This document shows, piece by piece, positions 25,720 through 34,993 of a stretch of DNA of 64,000 bases. Source of the DNA: Clostridia bacterium (lineage in GTDB: Bacteria > Bacillota > Clostridia > Christensenellales > UBA1242); NCBI GenBank assembly GCA_017409005.1, contig JAFQTP010000001.1:1-64000 (forward strand), written 5' to 3'. The notes below the pieces were generated by a model that was given only the letters and a program-made list of their open reading frames with translations, ran no database searches and had not been told where the DNA came from. Positions within the stretch are counted from its first letter, which is position 1. Each line of letters begins with the position of its first letter. The position numbers and the translations under genes were made by a program.

Positions 25720-28081
25720 TTTTACCACCAATTATTGTTAAATTTAAAACTTCTTGGAAATTTGAAACATAGTGTATGTTTAGTTTTTCGGTTATTTCCT
25801 TAGGAATAAACTTAATATCTTTTTTATTTTCTAATGGCACTATAACATCGGAAATGTTGTTTTGAACACAAGCATAAAGTTTTTCGCGCAGCCCACCAAT
25901 GGCATAAACTTGCCCAGTTAAACTAATTTCGCCTGTCATGGCAAACTTGTTAGATATTTTTTTGTTTGTTAAAACACTATAAATAACAAGTGCCAAAACC
26001 ACACCTGCACTTGGCCCATCTTTTTGAACACCACCCTCGCAAGCATTAATATGAAGGTCTAGCTTTGTAAAATCGACCGGATTTTTAATGTTTTTTAACA
26101 CATATTTTTTTGCAACTGTGTGTGCAATTTGGCAACTTTCTTTCATAACATCTTTTAAGTTTCCGGTTATAACCAAGTTGCCCTTGCCTTTAATTGAAAT
26201 GCCTTCTAAAGTTAAAATGCTGCCACCATATGGGCTCCAGCCAAGGCCATATCCCACACCCACTTCTGGAAATTTTCGAACACCATGGTTTGTAACAGGT
26301 GCTTCGTTTAAAATACTAGGAAGCATTTTGTCGGTTACCACCCATGGCAAATTAAGTGCCGGATTTTCAACAATTTTAACAGCAAGTTGACGACAAATTT
26401 TTGCAATTAAACGTTCTAAACTTCTAACACCTGCTTCGTATGTGTAGTTGTTAATAATGCTTAAAATAACTTCGTCGTCTAAAACAAGCGAGCCATCTTT
26501 AATTCCGTTTGCTTTAAGTTGCTTTGGCAGTAAATAGTTTTTAGCAATTTGAACTTTTTCTGGTGCTGTGTAACTATCTACATTAATAATTTCCATACGG
26601 TCTAGAAGTGGCGCCGGAATTTGATTAGCATAGTTTGCTGTTGCAATAAAAATAACTTTGCTAAGGTCGAACGGAACTTCTAAAAAATTATCCCTAAACG
26701 AACTATTTTGTTGTGGGTCTAAAACCTCTAAAAGTGCGCTTGCTGGGTCGCCATGAATATCCGATGTAATTTTATCAATTTCGTCTAGTAAAAACACTGG
26801 GTTGTTTACACCACTTAATTTAATGTTATGAATAATTTTTCCAACCATTGCACCAACAAAAGTTTTGCGATGTCCTCTAATTTCGCTTTCGTCGTGTACA
26901 CCACCAAGGGTTAGTTTAACAAATTTACGACCTAACGCATTTGCAACCGATTTTGCAATGCTAGTTTTCCCCACGCCCGGTGCACCCACCAAACACAAAA
27001 TTTGACCCGAAACCTTATCGTTAAGGTTAAGCACGGCCAAATACTCTAGAATGCGGTTTTTAACCTTATTTAGCCCAAAATGCTCGGCATCTAACACTTG
27101 TTTTGCGTGTTTAATATCGGTGTTGTCGGTTGTAGACTTATTCCAAGGCAAATCTACAATGGTATCTAAATAATTTTTAAGCACATTATAGTCGGCAGCC
27201 ATTGTTGGTGTTTTGGCAAGTTTTCTAAGTTGTGCTAAAGCATATTCCTCAGTTTTTTGTGGCATTCCACATTCTTTAATTTTTTGTTCAATTTCGTTAA
27301 ATTCGTTTTCTTCGCCAATTTCTTCGTTTAAGTATTTTATTTTTTCTTTAATATACATTTCTTTTTGGCGTTTTTCGTTTTCTTTTCTAATTTTTTCGTC
27401 AATGCGTTTGTTTAATGCTTCCATGCTAAACATTTTATTAACTAAAATAATTAGATTTTCAAGTTTTGCTTCCATGTTAACTTCGGCTTGCAAACCATAT
27501 TGTTCTTTAATTGTTAAATCAGATGTTACTACAATTAAACTAACCACAACGTTTGGATCGGCATTAGTTTTTATGTAGTTAATTAAATCGATGCTAATTT
27601 TGCGGTTTGAATAACTAACATAATTTAAATATAAATTTTTTACCTTTTCAAGCAGTAGTTTTGTGTTTTCGGTATCAGCATTTTGTGTTGTAATCGGAAC
27701 AACGTGTGCAACTTCTGCACCATCTACAACATTAAGTTCTTCAATGCTTGCAAAATATAAAACATTGCAAATGTAGTTAACACCACCTTTGTCTTTAGCA
27801 TTAACACATTCAATGCGGCAAACCGCACCAACTTTGTTATATTTTGTTAAAGTGTTGTTATCGTCAAACTTAGGTGTTGCAAGCAAAAATAATTCGTCGT
27901 TATTACTAATTGTTAAAAGCACACCTTTAAGCCTTTCATCGTCAATATCGTCGGTATATGGCAAATAAGGAAAAGGTAAACTATTTTTGTTTGTTGGAAT
28001 TACCTTAACGTCAACCTCTTTAGCTTCAACATTTTTATAGTATTCATTATATTCAGCATAAAAATTTCTTTTGTTTTCCAT
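25700..28081 (-). CDS. lon: ATP-dependent protease Lon
   Basis: A 793-residue cytoplasmic protease that degrades misfolded and regulatory proteins. Present are the N-terminal substrate-binding domain with coiled coil (about 1-320), an AAA+ module with Walker A GAPGVGKTS near 363 and sensor motifs, and a C-terminal Ser-Lys protease domain with DGPSAG (Ser near 687) and the catalytic Lys about 43 residues later. Length is normal. It has its own promoter (28115-28143) and no CIRCE or CtsR-like site that I can recognise. engB is coupled to it downstream. Confidence 0.97.
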   Translation of the reverse strand: MENKRNFYAEYNEYYKNVEAKEVDVKVIPTNKNSLPFPYLPYTDDIDDERLKGVLLTISNNDELFLLATPKFDDNNTLTKYNKVGAVCRIECVNAKDKGGVNYICNVLYFASIEELNVVDGAEVAHVVPITTQNADTENTKLLLEKVKNLYLNYVSYSNRKISIDLINYIKTNADPNVVVSLIVVTSDLTIKEQYGLQAEVNMEAKLENLIILVNKMFSMEALNKRIDEKIRKENEKRQKEMYIKEKIKYLNEEIGEENEFNEIEQKIKECGMPQKTEEYALAQLRKLAKTPTMAADYNVLKNYLDTIVDLPWNKSTTDNTDIKHAKQVLDAEHFGLNKVKNRILEYLAVLNLNDKVSGQILCLVGAPGVGKTSIAKSVANALGRKFVKLTLGGVHDESEIRGHRKTFVGAMVGKIIHNIKLSGVNNPVFLLDEIDKITSDIHGDPASALLEVLDPQQNSSFRDNFLEVPFDLSKVIFIATANYANQIPAPLLDRMEIINVDSYTAPEKVQIAKNYLLPKQLKANGIKDGSLVLDDEVILSIINNYTYEAGVRSLERLIAKICRQLAVKIVENPALNLPWVVTDKMLPSILNEAPVTNHGVRKFPEVGVGYGLGWSPYGGSILTLEGISIKGKGNLVITGNLKDVMKESCQIAHTVAKKYVLKNIKNPVDFTKLDLHINACEGGVQKDGPSAGVVLALVIYSVLTNKKISNKFAMTGEISLTGQVYAIGGLREKLYACVQNNISDVIVPLENKKDIKFIPKEITEKLNIHYVSNFQEVLNLTIIGGKNENNQK

Positions 28082-28114
28082 AAAAATCCTTAAATTAAAA
28101 TTCAGTCTAAATTT

Positions 28115-28143
28115 AGTATAACCTAAATTTGGCTTTTTTTCAA
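28115..28143 (-). promoter_or_regulatory. lon promoter
   Basis: TTGAAA (28138-28143), 17 bp and TATACT (28115-28120). Confidence 0.75.
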
Positions 28144-28167
28144 TTGTTTTGTAAGTTTGTTGGCAAA

Positions 28168-28196
28168 CAAAAAAACAAGGCGTTTGCCTTGTTTTT
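28168..28196 (-). terminator. Terminator after tkt
   Basis: ACAAGGC/GCCTTGT stem followed by a run of Ts on the minus strand, two bases past the tkt stop. Confidence 0.8.
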
Positions 28197-28197
28197 G

Positions 28198-30153
28198 TTA
28201 TTTAACTTTAAGTTGTTTTTTAATGCGTGTAACAATGCTTTTAACGTCCATTTTTGCATCTTTTAAAACATCGGCTGGGTCGCCGCTTTTTGCAAATGCG
28301 CTAACGCCAATAACATCGCCAGTTGCAATGTATTTATAAAAACTTAGATCGGAACTAAGTTCAATTGCAAAAGTAGGAACTTCCCTATTTAAAACTTCTT
28401 TTTTATACGCTTCTGGTTGTTCGTCGAACACTTCCATGCAAGGCATACTAACAACTCTAACACCTAATCCGCTAGCCTCAAGTTCGGTTGCAACTTCTAA
28501 AGCTGTTTGAACTTCGCTACCTGTTGCAATTAAAATTGCGTCAAGTTTTTTGCCTTCATCTTTTACAACATAAGCACCTTGTTTTGCTTTTTCAAAACTA
28601 GAATTAAGTGGCTCAAGGTCTTGTCTGGTTAATGCTAAGCAAGATGGAGCATTTAAGTTTAATGCAACCGAATATGCTGCTGCTGTTTCGGTTAAATCGG
28701 CAGGCCTAAACACATAAGTGTTTGGTTGACTACGTAGCATTGCCATTTGCTCAATTGGTTGATGTGTTGGACCATCTTTGCCCACCATTAACGAATCGTG
28801 GGTTAACACATATAGAATGCGAGTGTTGGTTAATGCACTCATTCTTAAACCACCCTTTAAGTAATCGGTAAATGCCATAAAAGTTGAAACAAATGGTGTA
28901 AGTCCACCAAAACTTGCAATACCATTGCCAATTGCGCTCATAGCATGCTCCCTAACACCAAACATAATGTTTCGTCCGGCAGGAGTTTCGTGGAAGTTTG
29001 AACTATAAATTTTTGCTTTTGTGCTGCTTGCAACATCGGCACAACCACCAATAAGGTTTGAATAATTGTCGGCAATAACATTTAAAATTTCGCCACTAGC
29101 CACACGTGTTGAAACCTTTTTATTTTCAAGTTTAGATAAATATTTATCAACATCTGAAAAATCATTTTTTAAATAAGCATTTAAACTACGATAGTCGTTT
29201 GGATAGTTCTTTTTATAAGTTTTTAGTTTTTCTTCAAATTCTTCATTAATTTGTTCGTAGTGTGGTTTTAATCCATCAAACACTTCTTTTGCTTTGTCGT
29301 TAAGCATAAATGGCTCACCAACAACGCCAAGTTTTGTGCGTAGTTTAAGTGTTTCGTCTTCGCCAAGCGGTGCACCATGAACTTTGTGGTTTCCTGCCAA
29401 ACTTGAACCATAACCAATGGTTGTTTTAACCATGACAAGTGTTGGTTTTAGGCTTAATTTAGCCTTATTTATGGCTTTAGTAATTTTATCTACATTGTTG
29501 CCATCTTTAACTTTTATAACGTTAAAGCCATAACCTTTAAACACCATTTCGGTATCTTGTTTAAACGCCATATCGGTTTTGCCATCTAGCGAAATGCTGT
29601 TATCGTCGTAAATAACAATTAAATTGTTTAATTTAAGTGTGCCCGCAAGGCTTAACGCCTCGTGCGAAATGCCTTCCATTAAGCAACCATCGCCAACTAA
29701 GCAATAGGTGTGGTTATCAAAAAGTTTAAAATCTGGTTTGTTAAAAAGTGCTTCCATATGTTTTTCGGCAATAGCCAAACCAACAGCATTTGCAACGCCC
29801 TGACCTAGAGGACCTGTTGAAGCATCGATAGCATTATTTTCGTCGGCTTCTGGGTGCCCTGGACAACGAGTGTTTAATGCGCGGAAACCTTTTAAATCTT
29901 CAATAGTATAATTAAAACCGCAACTATAAAGTGTGGCATATAAAAGTGCCGAGCCATGCCCTGCCGACAAAACAAACCTATCACGCAAAATATGTTTTGG
30001 TGATTTTGGTGTAACTTTTAGCACTTTAGTATAAAGCGAATATAAAATTGGAGCTGCGCCTAATGCAATGCCTGGGTGTCCACTTTTTGCATTGTTAATT
30101 GTATCCATCGATAAAATTCGTAATGCGTTAACACATAAATTATCTGTTCTCAT
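28198..30153 (-). CDS. tkt: Transketolase
   Basis: A 651-residue thiamine-diphosphate enzyme that moves two-carbon units between sugar phosphates in the pentose phosphate pathway. It has the N-terminal SGHPG motif, the ThDP-binding 'GDGCLMEGISHEA' segment near 153, the pyrimidine domain with 'GVREHAM' and the 'DSLMVGKDGPTHQP' loop, and a C-terminal domain. Length and order are standard. It overlaps the upstream shikimate-kinase-like frame by 14 bp and has its own AGAGGAA site. Confidence 0.96.
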   Translation of the reverse strand: MRTDNLCVNALRILSMDTINNAKSGHPGIALGAAPILYSLYTKVLKVTPKSPKHILRDRFVLSAGHGSALLYATLYSCGFNYTIEDLKGFRALNTRCPGHPEADENNAIDASTGPLGQGVANAVGLAIAEKHMEALFNKPDFKLFDNHTYCLVGDGCLMEGISHEALSLAGTLKLNNLIVIYDDNSISLDGKTDMAFKQDTEMVFKGYGFNVIKVKDGNNVDKITKAINKAKLSLKPTLVMVKTTIGYGSSLAGNHKVHGAPLGEDETLKLRTKLGVVGEPFMLNDKAKEVFDGLKPHYEQINEEFEEKLKTYKKNYPNDYRSLNAYLKNDFSDVDKYLSKLENKKVSTRVASGEILNVIADNYSNLIGGCADVASSTKAKIYSSNFHETPAGRNIMFGVREHAMSAIGNGIASFGGLTPFVSTFMAFTDYLKGGLRMSALTNTRILYVLTHDSLMVGKDGPTHQPIEQMAMLRSQPNTYVFRPADLTETAAAYSVALNLNAPSCLALTRQDLEPLNSSFEKAKQGAYVVKDEGKKLDAILIATGSEVQTALEVATELEASGLGVRVVSMPCMEVFDEQPEAYKKEVLNREVPTFAIELSSDLSFYKYIATGDVIGVSAFAKSGDPADVLKDAKMDVKSIVTRIKKQLKVK

Positions 30154-30643
30154 AATATTCCTCTATTTTATTTAAAATTAAATTTGTTACATTTTGTTTA
30201 TCGTTATTTACTTCAACAACCACATCGGCATATTCCGAAAGTAGTTTGCTGTGCTCGGTGTGCATGGTTTTTAACAAAATTTCTTCGCTGTTAGGAATAT
30301 CCTCTCGCTTTAAAAGTTTGTTAAAATATGTTGCCCCAAGTTTTAAATAAATAAGTAAGCAACCAGTTTTTACATTCTCTAAATTTTTTTCGTTATTTAA
30401 ACTTAAATAATCTAGCGTAAAAATTGTGTTTTCATAAGTTGCAAGTGTTTTAATTTTGTTACATTCTTGTTTTTCAATGTAATCTAGCCCTGCAATTTTG
30501 CTTGCTTCAGCCAAATTAATTAAATCGAACTCCATAAGTTCCCTAACATCGGCATAAAACATTTCAAGTGCGTCGGCAACGCATTTGGCAACATTTTTAG
30601 TATAGGTTTTAAGCAAGCCAACCATGCAGATGTTACTAACCAT
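30140..30643 (-). CDS. Shikimate-kinase-like protein lacking the P-loop
   Basis: A 167-residue protein whose layout follows shikimate kinase (AroK): an N-terminal beta strand and helix (MVGLLKTYTKNVAKCVADAL), an acidic stretch in place of the DxD region, a 'LIYLKLGATYFNKLLKRED' segment like the family's lid region, and a final 'SEYADVVVEVNN'. The Gly-rich GxGKS loop that binds ATP is replaced by LLKTYTKN, so normal kinase activity is unlikely. AAGGAG precedes the ATG. It is the first gene of the tkt operon. I call it a relative from pattern only; it may be a pseudoenzyme or a different small nucleotide-fold protein. Confidence 0.5.
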   Translation of the reverse strand: MVSNICMVGLLKTYTKNVAKCVADALEMFYADVRELMEFDLINLAEASKIAGLDYIEKQECNKIKTLATYENTIFTLDYLSLNNEKNLENVKTGCLLIYLKLGATYFNKLLKREDIPNSEEILLKTMHTEHSKLLSEYADVVVEVNNDKQNVTNLILNKIEEYYENR

Positions 30644-30702
30644 TTTTGCTCCTTTTAAGTTTATAAAACAATAAACACATTTCGCATTTTATGATTTATA
30701 TT

Positions 30703-30731
30703 ATTATATAGTATTTTATTTTATTTTCCAA
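30703..30731 (-). promoter_or_regulatory. Promoter of the AroK-like/tkt operon
   Basis: TTGGAA (30726-30731), 17 bp and TATAAT (30703-30708), about 60 bp before the start codon. Confidence 0.7.
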
Positions 30732-30762
30732 ATTTAATTAATAACTTTAAACGTCATTCAAA

Positions 30763-30793
30763 TAAAAAAATAAAGCCTAAGTTTTAGGCTTTA
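30763..30793 (-). terminator. Terminator overlapping the nrdG stop
   Basis: TAAAGCCTAA/TTAGGCTTTA stem with seven Ts on the minus strand; the stem contains the nrdG stop codon. Confidence 0.8.
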
Positions 30794-31468
30794 TATGTTT
30801 CTTATAATAAAATTGTTAACCAAACCACCAAGTTCTTCTTTTAAAGCATTTAATTCGCTTGGCAAGTGAGGTTTTAAAATTTCTTTAACAATGTGTTCTG
30901 GTTTTCTATATTGTTGCAAAGCATAATTTTTAACAAACCCAATATCTTTAACCAATTGTTTTATATCGTCGGAAGTTAAATTTGGTGCAAAAGTGGTTCG
31001 AAACTCGTAGTCTACCCCACAATTTTTAATATATTCAATGCTATCTTTAATTTCTTGAATATTAGGCACAGAAGTAATTACGCTATATTTACTTAAAGGT
31101 GCTTTAACATCCATGGCAATATAATCTAAAAGCCCAGCATTAACCAAATTTTTTACAACAGATAAATTAGTTCCGTTTGTGTCTAACTTAACCTTTAAAC
31201 CAATGGATTTAATTTTTTTAATAAACTCAGTTAAATCTGGTTGCAAAGTTGGCTCGCCTCCAGTTATAACCACACCATCTAAAAACTTTTTGCGTTCTTC
31301 TAACAAACTAAAAACATATTCTTCGTCAATTTCGCCTTTTGTTTCCGATATTAAATCGTGGTTATGGCAATACCAACAATTCATGTTGCACCCTGCCGTA
31401 AACACAACACAAGCAATGTTTTTAGGATAGTCTACAAACGAGTTTTTAATTAGTCCGCTAATTTCCAT
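30791..31468 (-). CDS. nrdG: Anaerobic ribonucleotide reductase activating protein
   Basis: A radical-SAM enzyme that makes the glycyl radical on NrdD. The 225-residue protein has the 4Fe-4S motif C27-x3-C31-x2-C34, the GGEPTLQ motif near 70 and a 'DVKAP' strand. It is longer than the shortest NrdG proteins and resembles the glycyl-radical activase branch with an NrdG-like call; its place 76 bp after nrdD settles the partner. GGAGGC precedes the ATG. A terminator-like hairpin lies between the two genes and may lower nrdG relative to nrdD. Confidence 0.92.
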   Translation of the reverse strand: MEISGLIKNSFVDYPKNIACVVFTAGCNMNCWYCHNHDLISETKGEIDEEYVFSLLEERKKFLDGVVITGGEPTLQPDLTEFIKKIKSIGLKVKLDTNGTNLSVVKNLVNAGLLDYIAMDVKAPLSKYSVITSVPNIQEIKDSIEYIKNCGVDYEFRTTFAPNLTSDDIKQLVKDIGFVKNYALQQYRKPEHIVKEILKPHLPSELNALKEELGGLVNNFIIRNI

Positions 31469-31480
31469 TTTGCCTCCATA

Positions 31481-31514
31481 TTTTAAATAAAGCCCCGTTC
31501 AGATTGGGGCTTTA
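31481..31514 (-). terminator. Hairpin between nrdD and nrdG
   Basis: AAAGCCCC/GGGGCTTT stem with a nine-base loop and a weak T-run; probably an attenuator or partial terminator inside the operon. Confidence 0.65.
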
Positions 31515-31543
31515 TAAAACTTTTTATTTAAAATGTTAACAAC

Positions 31544-33661
31544 TTAAGCTTTTGCTTCTTTTTTAGCAACAATTTGCTCTGGACGAATAACATATTTTTT
31601 ACGACGCAAATATTCTTCGTGTTTACCATCGTTAAACGAATCAATGCAACGTAAATATCCAACAACACGGCTCCATACTTCGGTTTTAGCTTTACATTCT
31701 GGACATTCAAAGTGTTCGCCAGCAATATAGCCATGAGTTGGGCAAACGCTAAATGTTGGAGTTAAAGAAATGTATGGCATTTTAGAAGTTGTAAATATTT
31801 TTCTAATTAATGCTTTTGCAGTTTCTCTATCTTCAATTTTTTCACCTAAATAGAAGTGTAAAACTGTTCCGCCTGTAAACAACGATTGAATTTCGTCTTG
31901 AAGTTCAACAGTTTTAAAAATATCGTCGGTATATTCAACAGGAAGTTGTGCACTGTTTGTGTAAATTGGGTGTTGTTCAGAACCTGCAGTAATAATATCT
32001 GGGAAGCGTTTTTTATCCATTTTAGCAAAACGAGTTGCAGTACCTTCAGCTGGAGTAGCTTCTAGGTTATAAATATTACCAGTTTCTTCTTGATAATCTT
32101 GAAGTTTAGCACGCATATGGTGCATAATTTCAATTGCAAATTTTTGACCCTCTTCACTAGCCAAATCTTTACCCATAAAGTTTAGTAGGCATTCGTTCAT
32201 GCCGTTAATTCCAATGGTGTTAAAGTGGTTGCTCCAATATCCGCCTGTGCGTTGTTTAACGCTTTTTAAGTAGAAGCAAGCATAAGGATATAATCCACGG
32301 TCGCTTTGTTGCTCAACAATTTTACGTTTAATTTCTAAGCTTGTTTTTGCAATGTCGCAAAGTTTATCAAGTTCTTGAAAAAACTCTTCTTTAGTTTTTG
32401 TTAAATAACCTAAGCGTGGCAAGTTAATGGTTACAACACCAATACTACCTGTTAATGGGTTTGAACCAAACAATCCGCCACCACGTTTACGTAGTTCCCT
32501 AACATCAAGTCTAAGCCTACAACACATAGAAACAGCGTCTTCTGGGCTTAAATCTGAGTTAATGTAGTTAGCAAAATATGGTGTGCCATATTTGCAAGTC
32601 ATATCCATAATGGCATTAACAACGTCGCTATCCCATTCAAATTCGCTTGTAACGTTAATTGTTGGAACTGGGAATGTGAATACACGACCATTTGCATCGC
32701 CTGCTGTCATAACTTCGCAGAATGCTTTGTTAATCATATCCATTTCAGCTTGATAATCGCCATAGGTTGTATCTAGGAATTCGCCACCAATAACAACTGG
32801 TTGGTCTTTAAGTGTTCTAGGAACTTTAATATCTAATGTAATATTGCTAAATGGGCATTGGAAACCAACACGAGTTGGAACGTTTAAGTTAAACAAAAAT
32901 TCTTGAATGCATTGTTTAACTTGCTCGTATGTTAAACCATCGTGTCTTACAAACGGAGCACAATATGTGTCGAAACTACTCCATGCTTGTGCACCTGCGG
33001 TTTCGCCAGATGTTGTGAAAGTTGCATTAACAATAATACCTAAAAAGCTACGTAAGTGTTTAGGTGGTTTAGAAGCAACCTTACCAGGACAACCTTGAAA
33101 ACCTTCCATAAGCAATTGACGAAGGTCCCAACCTGCACAATAAGCACCAAAGAAGCCTAAGTCGTGTAAATGAATTGCACCACTTTTGTGAGCTTCAGCA
33201 ACTTCGGTAGGATAAATTTCGTTTAACCAATAATGTTTAGTAAAACTTTCTCTAACGTAGTTGTTAAGGCCTGCAACCGAATAAGATGTGTTTGCATTTT
33301 CTTTAATTAACCAATCTTCGTCGTTCAAATATTTATTAAACATGCTAATTGTTGCACCAATTAAAGCATTATCTTGCCTTGAAGCATTACGTTTTTCTCT
33401 ATATAAAATATAAGCCTTAGCGGTTTGTGCATGTCTGTTTTCGATTAACACCTTTTCAACAACGTTTTGAATATCTTCAACGGTTGGAATTTTGCCATCG
33501 TATTTTTCGTTGATAATTGCAACAACTTCGTCGGCTAGTTCGTTTGCTCTTGTTTCGTCTTCACCACCACATGCTTTTGCTGCTTTAAATATTGCTTCAG
33601 CAATTTTGTTTGCATCAAAATTTTGTTTGTCGCCATTGCGCTTATATACTTGTGTTACCAT
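31544..33661 (-). CDS. nrdD: Anaerobic (class III) ribonucleoside-triphosphate reductase
   Basis: Reduces ribonucleoside triphosphates to deoxy forms using a glycyl radical, which points to a strict or facultative anaerobe. The 705-residue protein has an N-terminal ATP-cone (about 1-90), the ten-stranded barrel, a Cys-x2-Cys zinc site near the end (CPTHG...CPEC) and the radical region RVVGYLR with Gly668. The residue after the loop is Cys where many relatives have Pro. Expression is probably under NrdR: a perfect 16-base box overlaps the promoter (33734-33749) and a weaker copy lies one standard spacing away. Confidence 0.97.
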   Translation of the reverse strand: MVTQVYKRNGDKQNFDANKIAEAIFKAAKACGGEDETRANELADEVVAIINEKYDGKIPTVEDIQNVVEKVLIENRHAQTAKAYILYREKRNASRQDNALIGATISMFNKYLNDEDWLIKENANTSYSVAGLNNYVRESFTKHYWLNEIYPTEVAEAHKSGAIHLHDLGFFGAYCAGWDLRQLLMEGFQGCPGKVASKPPKHLRSFLGIIVNATFTTSGETAGAQAWSSFDTYCAPFVRHDGLTYEQVKQCIQEFLFNLNVPTRVGFQCPFSNITLDIKVPRTLKDQPVVIGGEFLDTTYGDYQAEMDMINKAFCEVMTAGDANGRVFTFPVPTINVTSEFEWDSDVVNAIMDMTCKYGTPYFANYINSDLSPEDAVSMCCRLRLDVRELRKRGGGLFGSNPLTGSIGVVTINLPRLGYLTKTKEEFFQELDKLCDIAKTSLEIKRKIVEQQSDRGLYPYACFYLKSVKQRTGGYWSNHFNTIGINGMNECLLNFMGKDLASEEGQKFAIEIMHHMRAKLQDYQEETGNIYNLEATPAEGTATRFAKMDKKRFPDIITAGSEQHPIYTNSAQLPVEYTDDIFKTVELQDEIQSLFTGGTVLHFYLGEKIEDRETAKALIRKIFTTSKMPYISLTPTFSVCPTHGYIAGEHFECPECKAKTEVWSRVVGYLRCIDSFNDGKHEEYLRRKKYVIRPEQIVAKKEAKA

Positions 33662-33723
33662 TTCATTTTCTCCCTATGTTAATTTAAAACGATTTTTGGG
33701 TGACCCAATGTGTCGTTATCAAA

Positions 33724-33752
33724 ACTTTAACACACACAATATCTTGTGTCAA
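33724..33752 (-). promoter_or_regulatory. nrdD promoter
   Basis: TTGACA (33747-33752), 17 bp and TAAAGT (33724-33729). The proximal NrdR box covers the spacer and the edge of the -35. Confidence 0.7.
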
Positions 33753-33781
33753 AGAAAAAAACAAAATACTAGATATGGTTG
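33734..33781. promoter_or_regulatory. Tandem NrdR boxes
   Basis: The proximal box at 33734-33749 reads ACACAATATCTTGTGT on the plus strand, a full match to the NrdR consensus. A weaker copy (about 10 of 16) lies at 33766-33781, 32 bp start to start, the usual three-helical-turn spacing. NrdR itself is not in this window. Confidence 0.85.
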
Positions 33782-33886
33782 TTTGTTTTTAGTTACAATA
33801 TACAAACCTTAAAAAAAATTAAAAAAATGCAAAATTTTGTTTGCATTTTTTAATAGTGTTATTTTCATAACTTTAATGTTATATTT

Positions 33887-34993
33887 TTATAATTTTGAAG
33901 TTTTGCCTACTTTAAGCCACTTTACTAAAATTGGCAAAAACACAACCACACTAGTTAACACCAAAACAAGCACCATAATTACCCACCAACTTAAAAATAA
34001 ATAGTTATCAACGCTTGCAATAGTTGTGGTTTTCAACTCAGAATTTGGGTTAACATAGCACAAAATGTTTCCAAGCAGTGGCGTTTGCATAACCCTAGTT
34101 GTTGTGTTTGACTGCAAATTATAGGTTTCAATGTTGTTTAAAACTTGTGTGCTTGGGTGGTTTTCGGAATTATTAAGCCCTGCCGAAACAACTGCCAAGC
34201 TTGGACTGGTTGCTTGCAAAAAACTTAAACTTGTAGATGTGCTGCTACCGTGATGACCTAGTTTTAAAACATCAACATCAATTAAACTTGCGCTATTATT
34301 ATTTATAATTTCAAGTTCGTTTTCGATTGTTGCATCGCCAGTAAACATAAACTTTGTACCATATTTTTCAAGCATTACAACAGTTGAATATTGGTTTGTT
34401 GAACTATAATAGCTTTTAACAGGTGCCAATATGTTCATATTTAAATTATTATCAGTTATACACATGCCCATTTCAGCATATATTATTTTTGTTTTGTTGC
34501 TATTTTCAAGTTCAAATAACTTTGTAATTAACTCGGCATAGGTTGTGGTATTAACGTAAAGTGCTTGCTCACTAACACTTTCTAAACCAGATGCATAAAT
34601 TTTAGGACGTACAAAATTTTTAACTTTATATGTATTTAAAATTTTTAACATGTTTCCCGAGTGGTCTGAATCGGAATGTGTTAGAATTGCATAATCAAAT
34701 TCTTTAGTTTTATTATTACGAAAAAATATATTGTTAATATAATTTAACAATCGTTTTTCGTGTGTTTGTTCGCCAGAATCTATAATAACATTAGTATTAC
34801 CGCACTTAATTAAAATAGCATCACCCTGCCCAACATCAACAAAATGAACTTCAAGTGCATTAGTGTTAATTTGGTTTAGGTTTGGTTTTAGCATAAACAA
34901 TGTTTCAAGTTCTAGCGAAAAACATAAACTTATTAACATAGTAACTACAAAACTAACATAAAGCATTAGTTTTGAAATTGTTTTTTTACTCAT
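33887..34993 (-). CDS. ComEC-like metallo-beta-lactamase-fold hydrolase
   Basis: A 368-residue protein resembling the isolated beta-lactamase domain of ComEC/Rec2: VHFVDVGQGDAILI (49-62), IDSGE, and the metal motif THSDSDHSG (105-113), with LGHHGS near 247. An N-terminal hydrophobic segment (about 8-28) and a C-terminal span (about 325-352) would hold it at the membrane with the enzyme outside. Such proteins may degrade nucleic acid or other phosphoesters near the surface. The true ComEC channel domain is absent. It is translated by coupling to the patatin gene (TAATG overlap), with no ribosome site of its own. Confidence 0.8.
   Translation of the reverse strand: MSKKTISKLMLYVSFVVTMLISLCFSLELETLFMLKPNLNQINTNALEVHFVDVGQGDAILIKCGNTNVIIDSGEQTHEKRLLNYINNIFFRNNKTKEFDYAILTHSDSDHSGNMLKILNTYKVKNFVRPKIYASGLESVSEQALYVNTTTYAELITKLFELENSNKTKIIYAEMGMCITDNNLNMNILAPVKSYYSSTNQYSTVVMLEKYGTKFMFTGDATIENELEIINNNSASLIDVDVLKLGHHGSSTSTSLSFLQATSPSLAVVSAGLNNSENHPSTQVLNNIETYNLQSNTTTRVMQTPLLGNILCYVNPNSELKTTTIASVDNYLFLSWWVIMVLVLVLTSVVVFLPILVKWLKVGKTSKL

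Noticed and set aside
30140..30643. Calling this gene a functional aroK
   Set aside because: The ATP-binding loop is absent, so only a relative without shown activity can be claimed.
31846..32028. Small minus-strand frame inside nrdD
   Set aside because: It is a shifted-frame shadow with no ribosome site inside a well-conserved enzyme gene.
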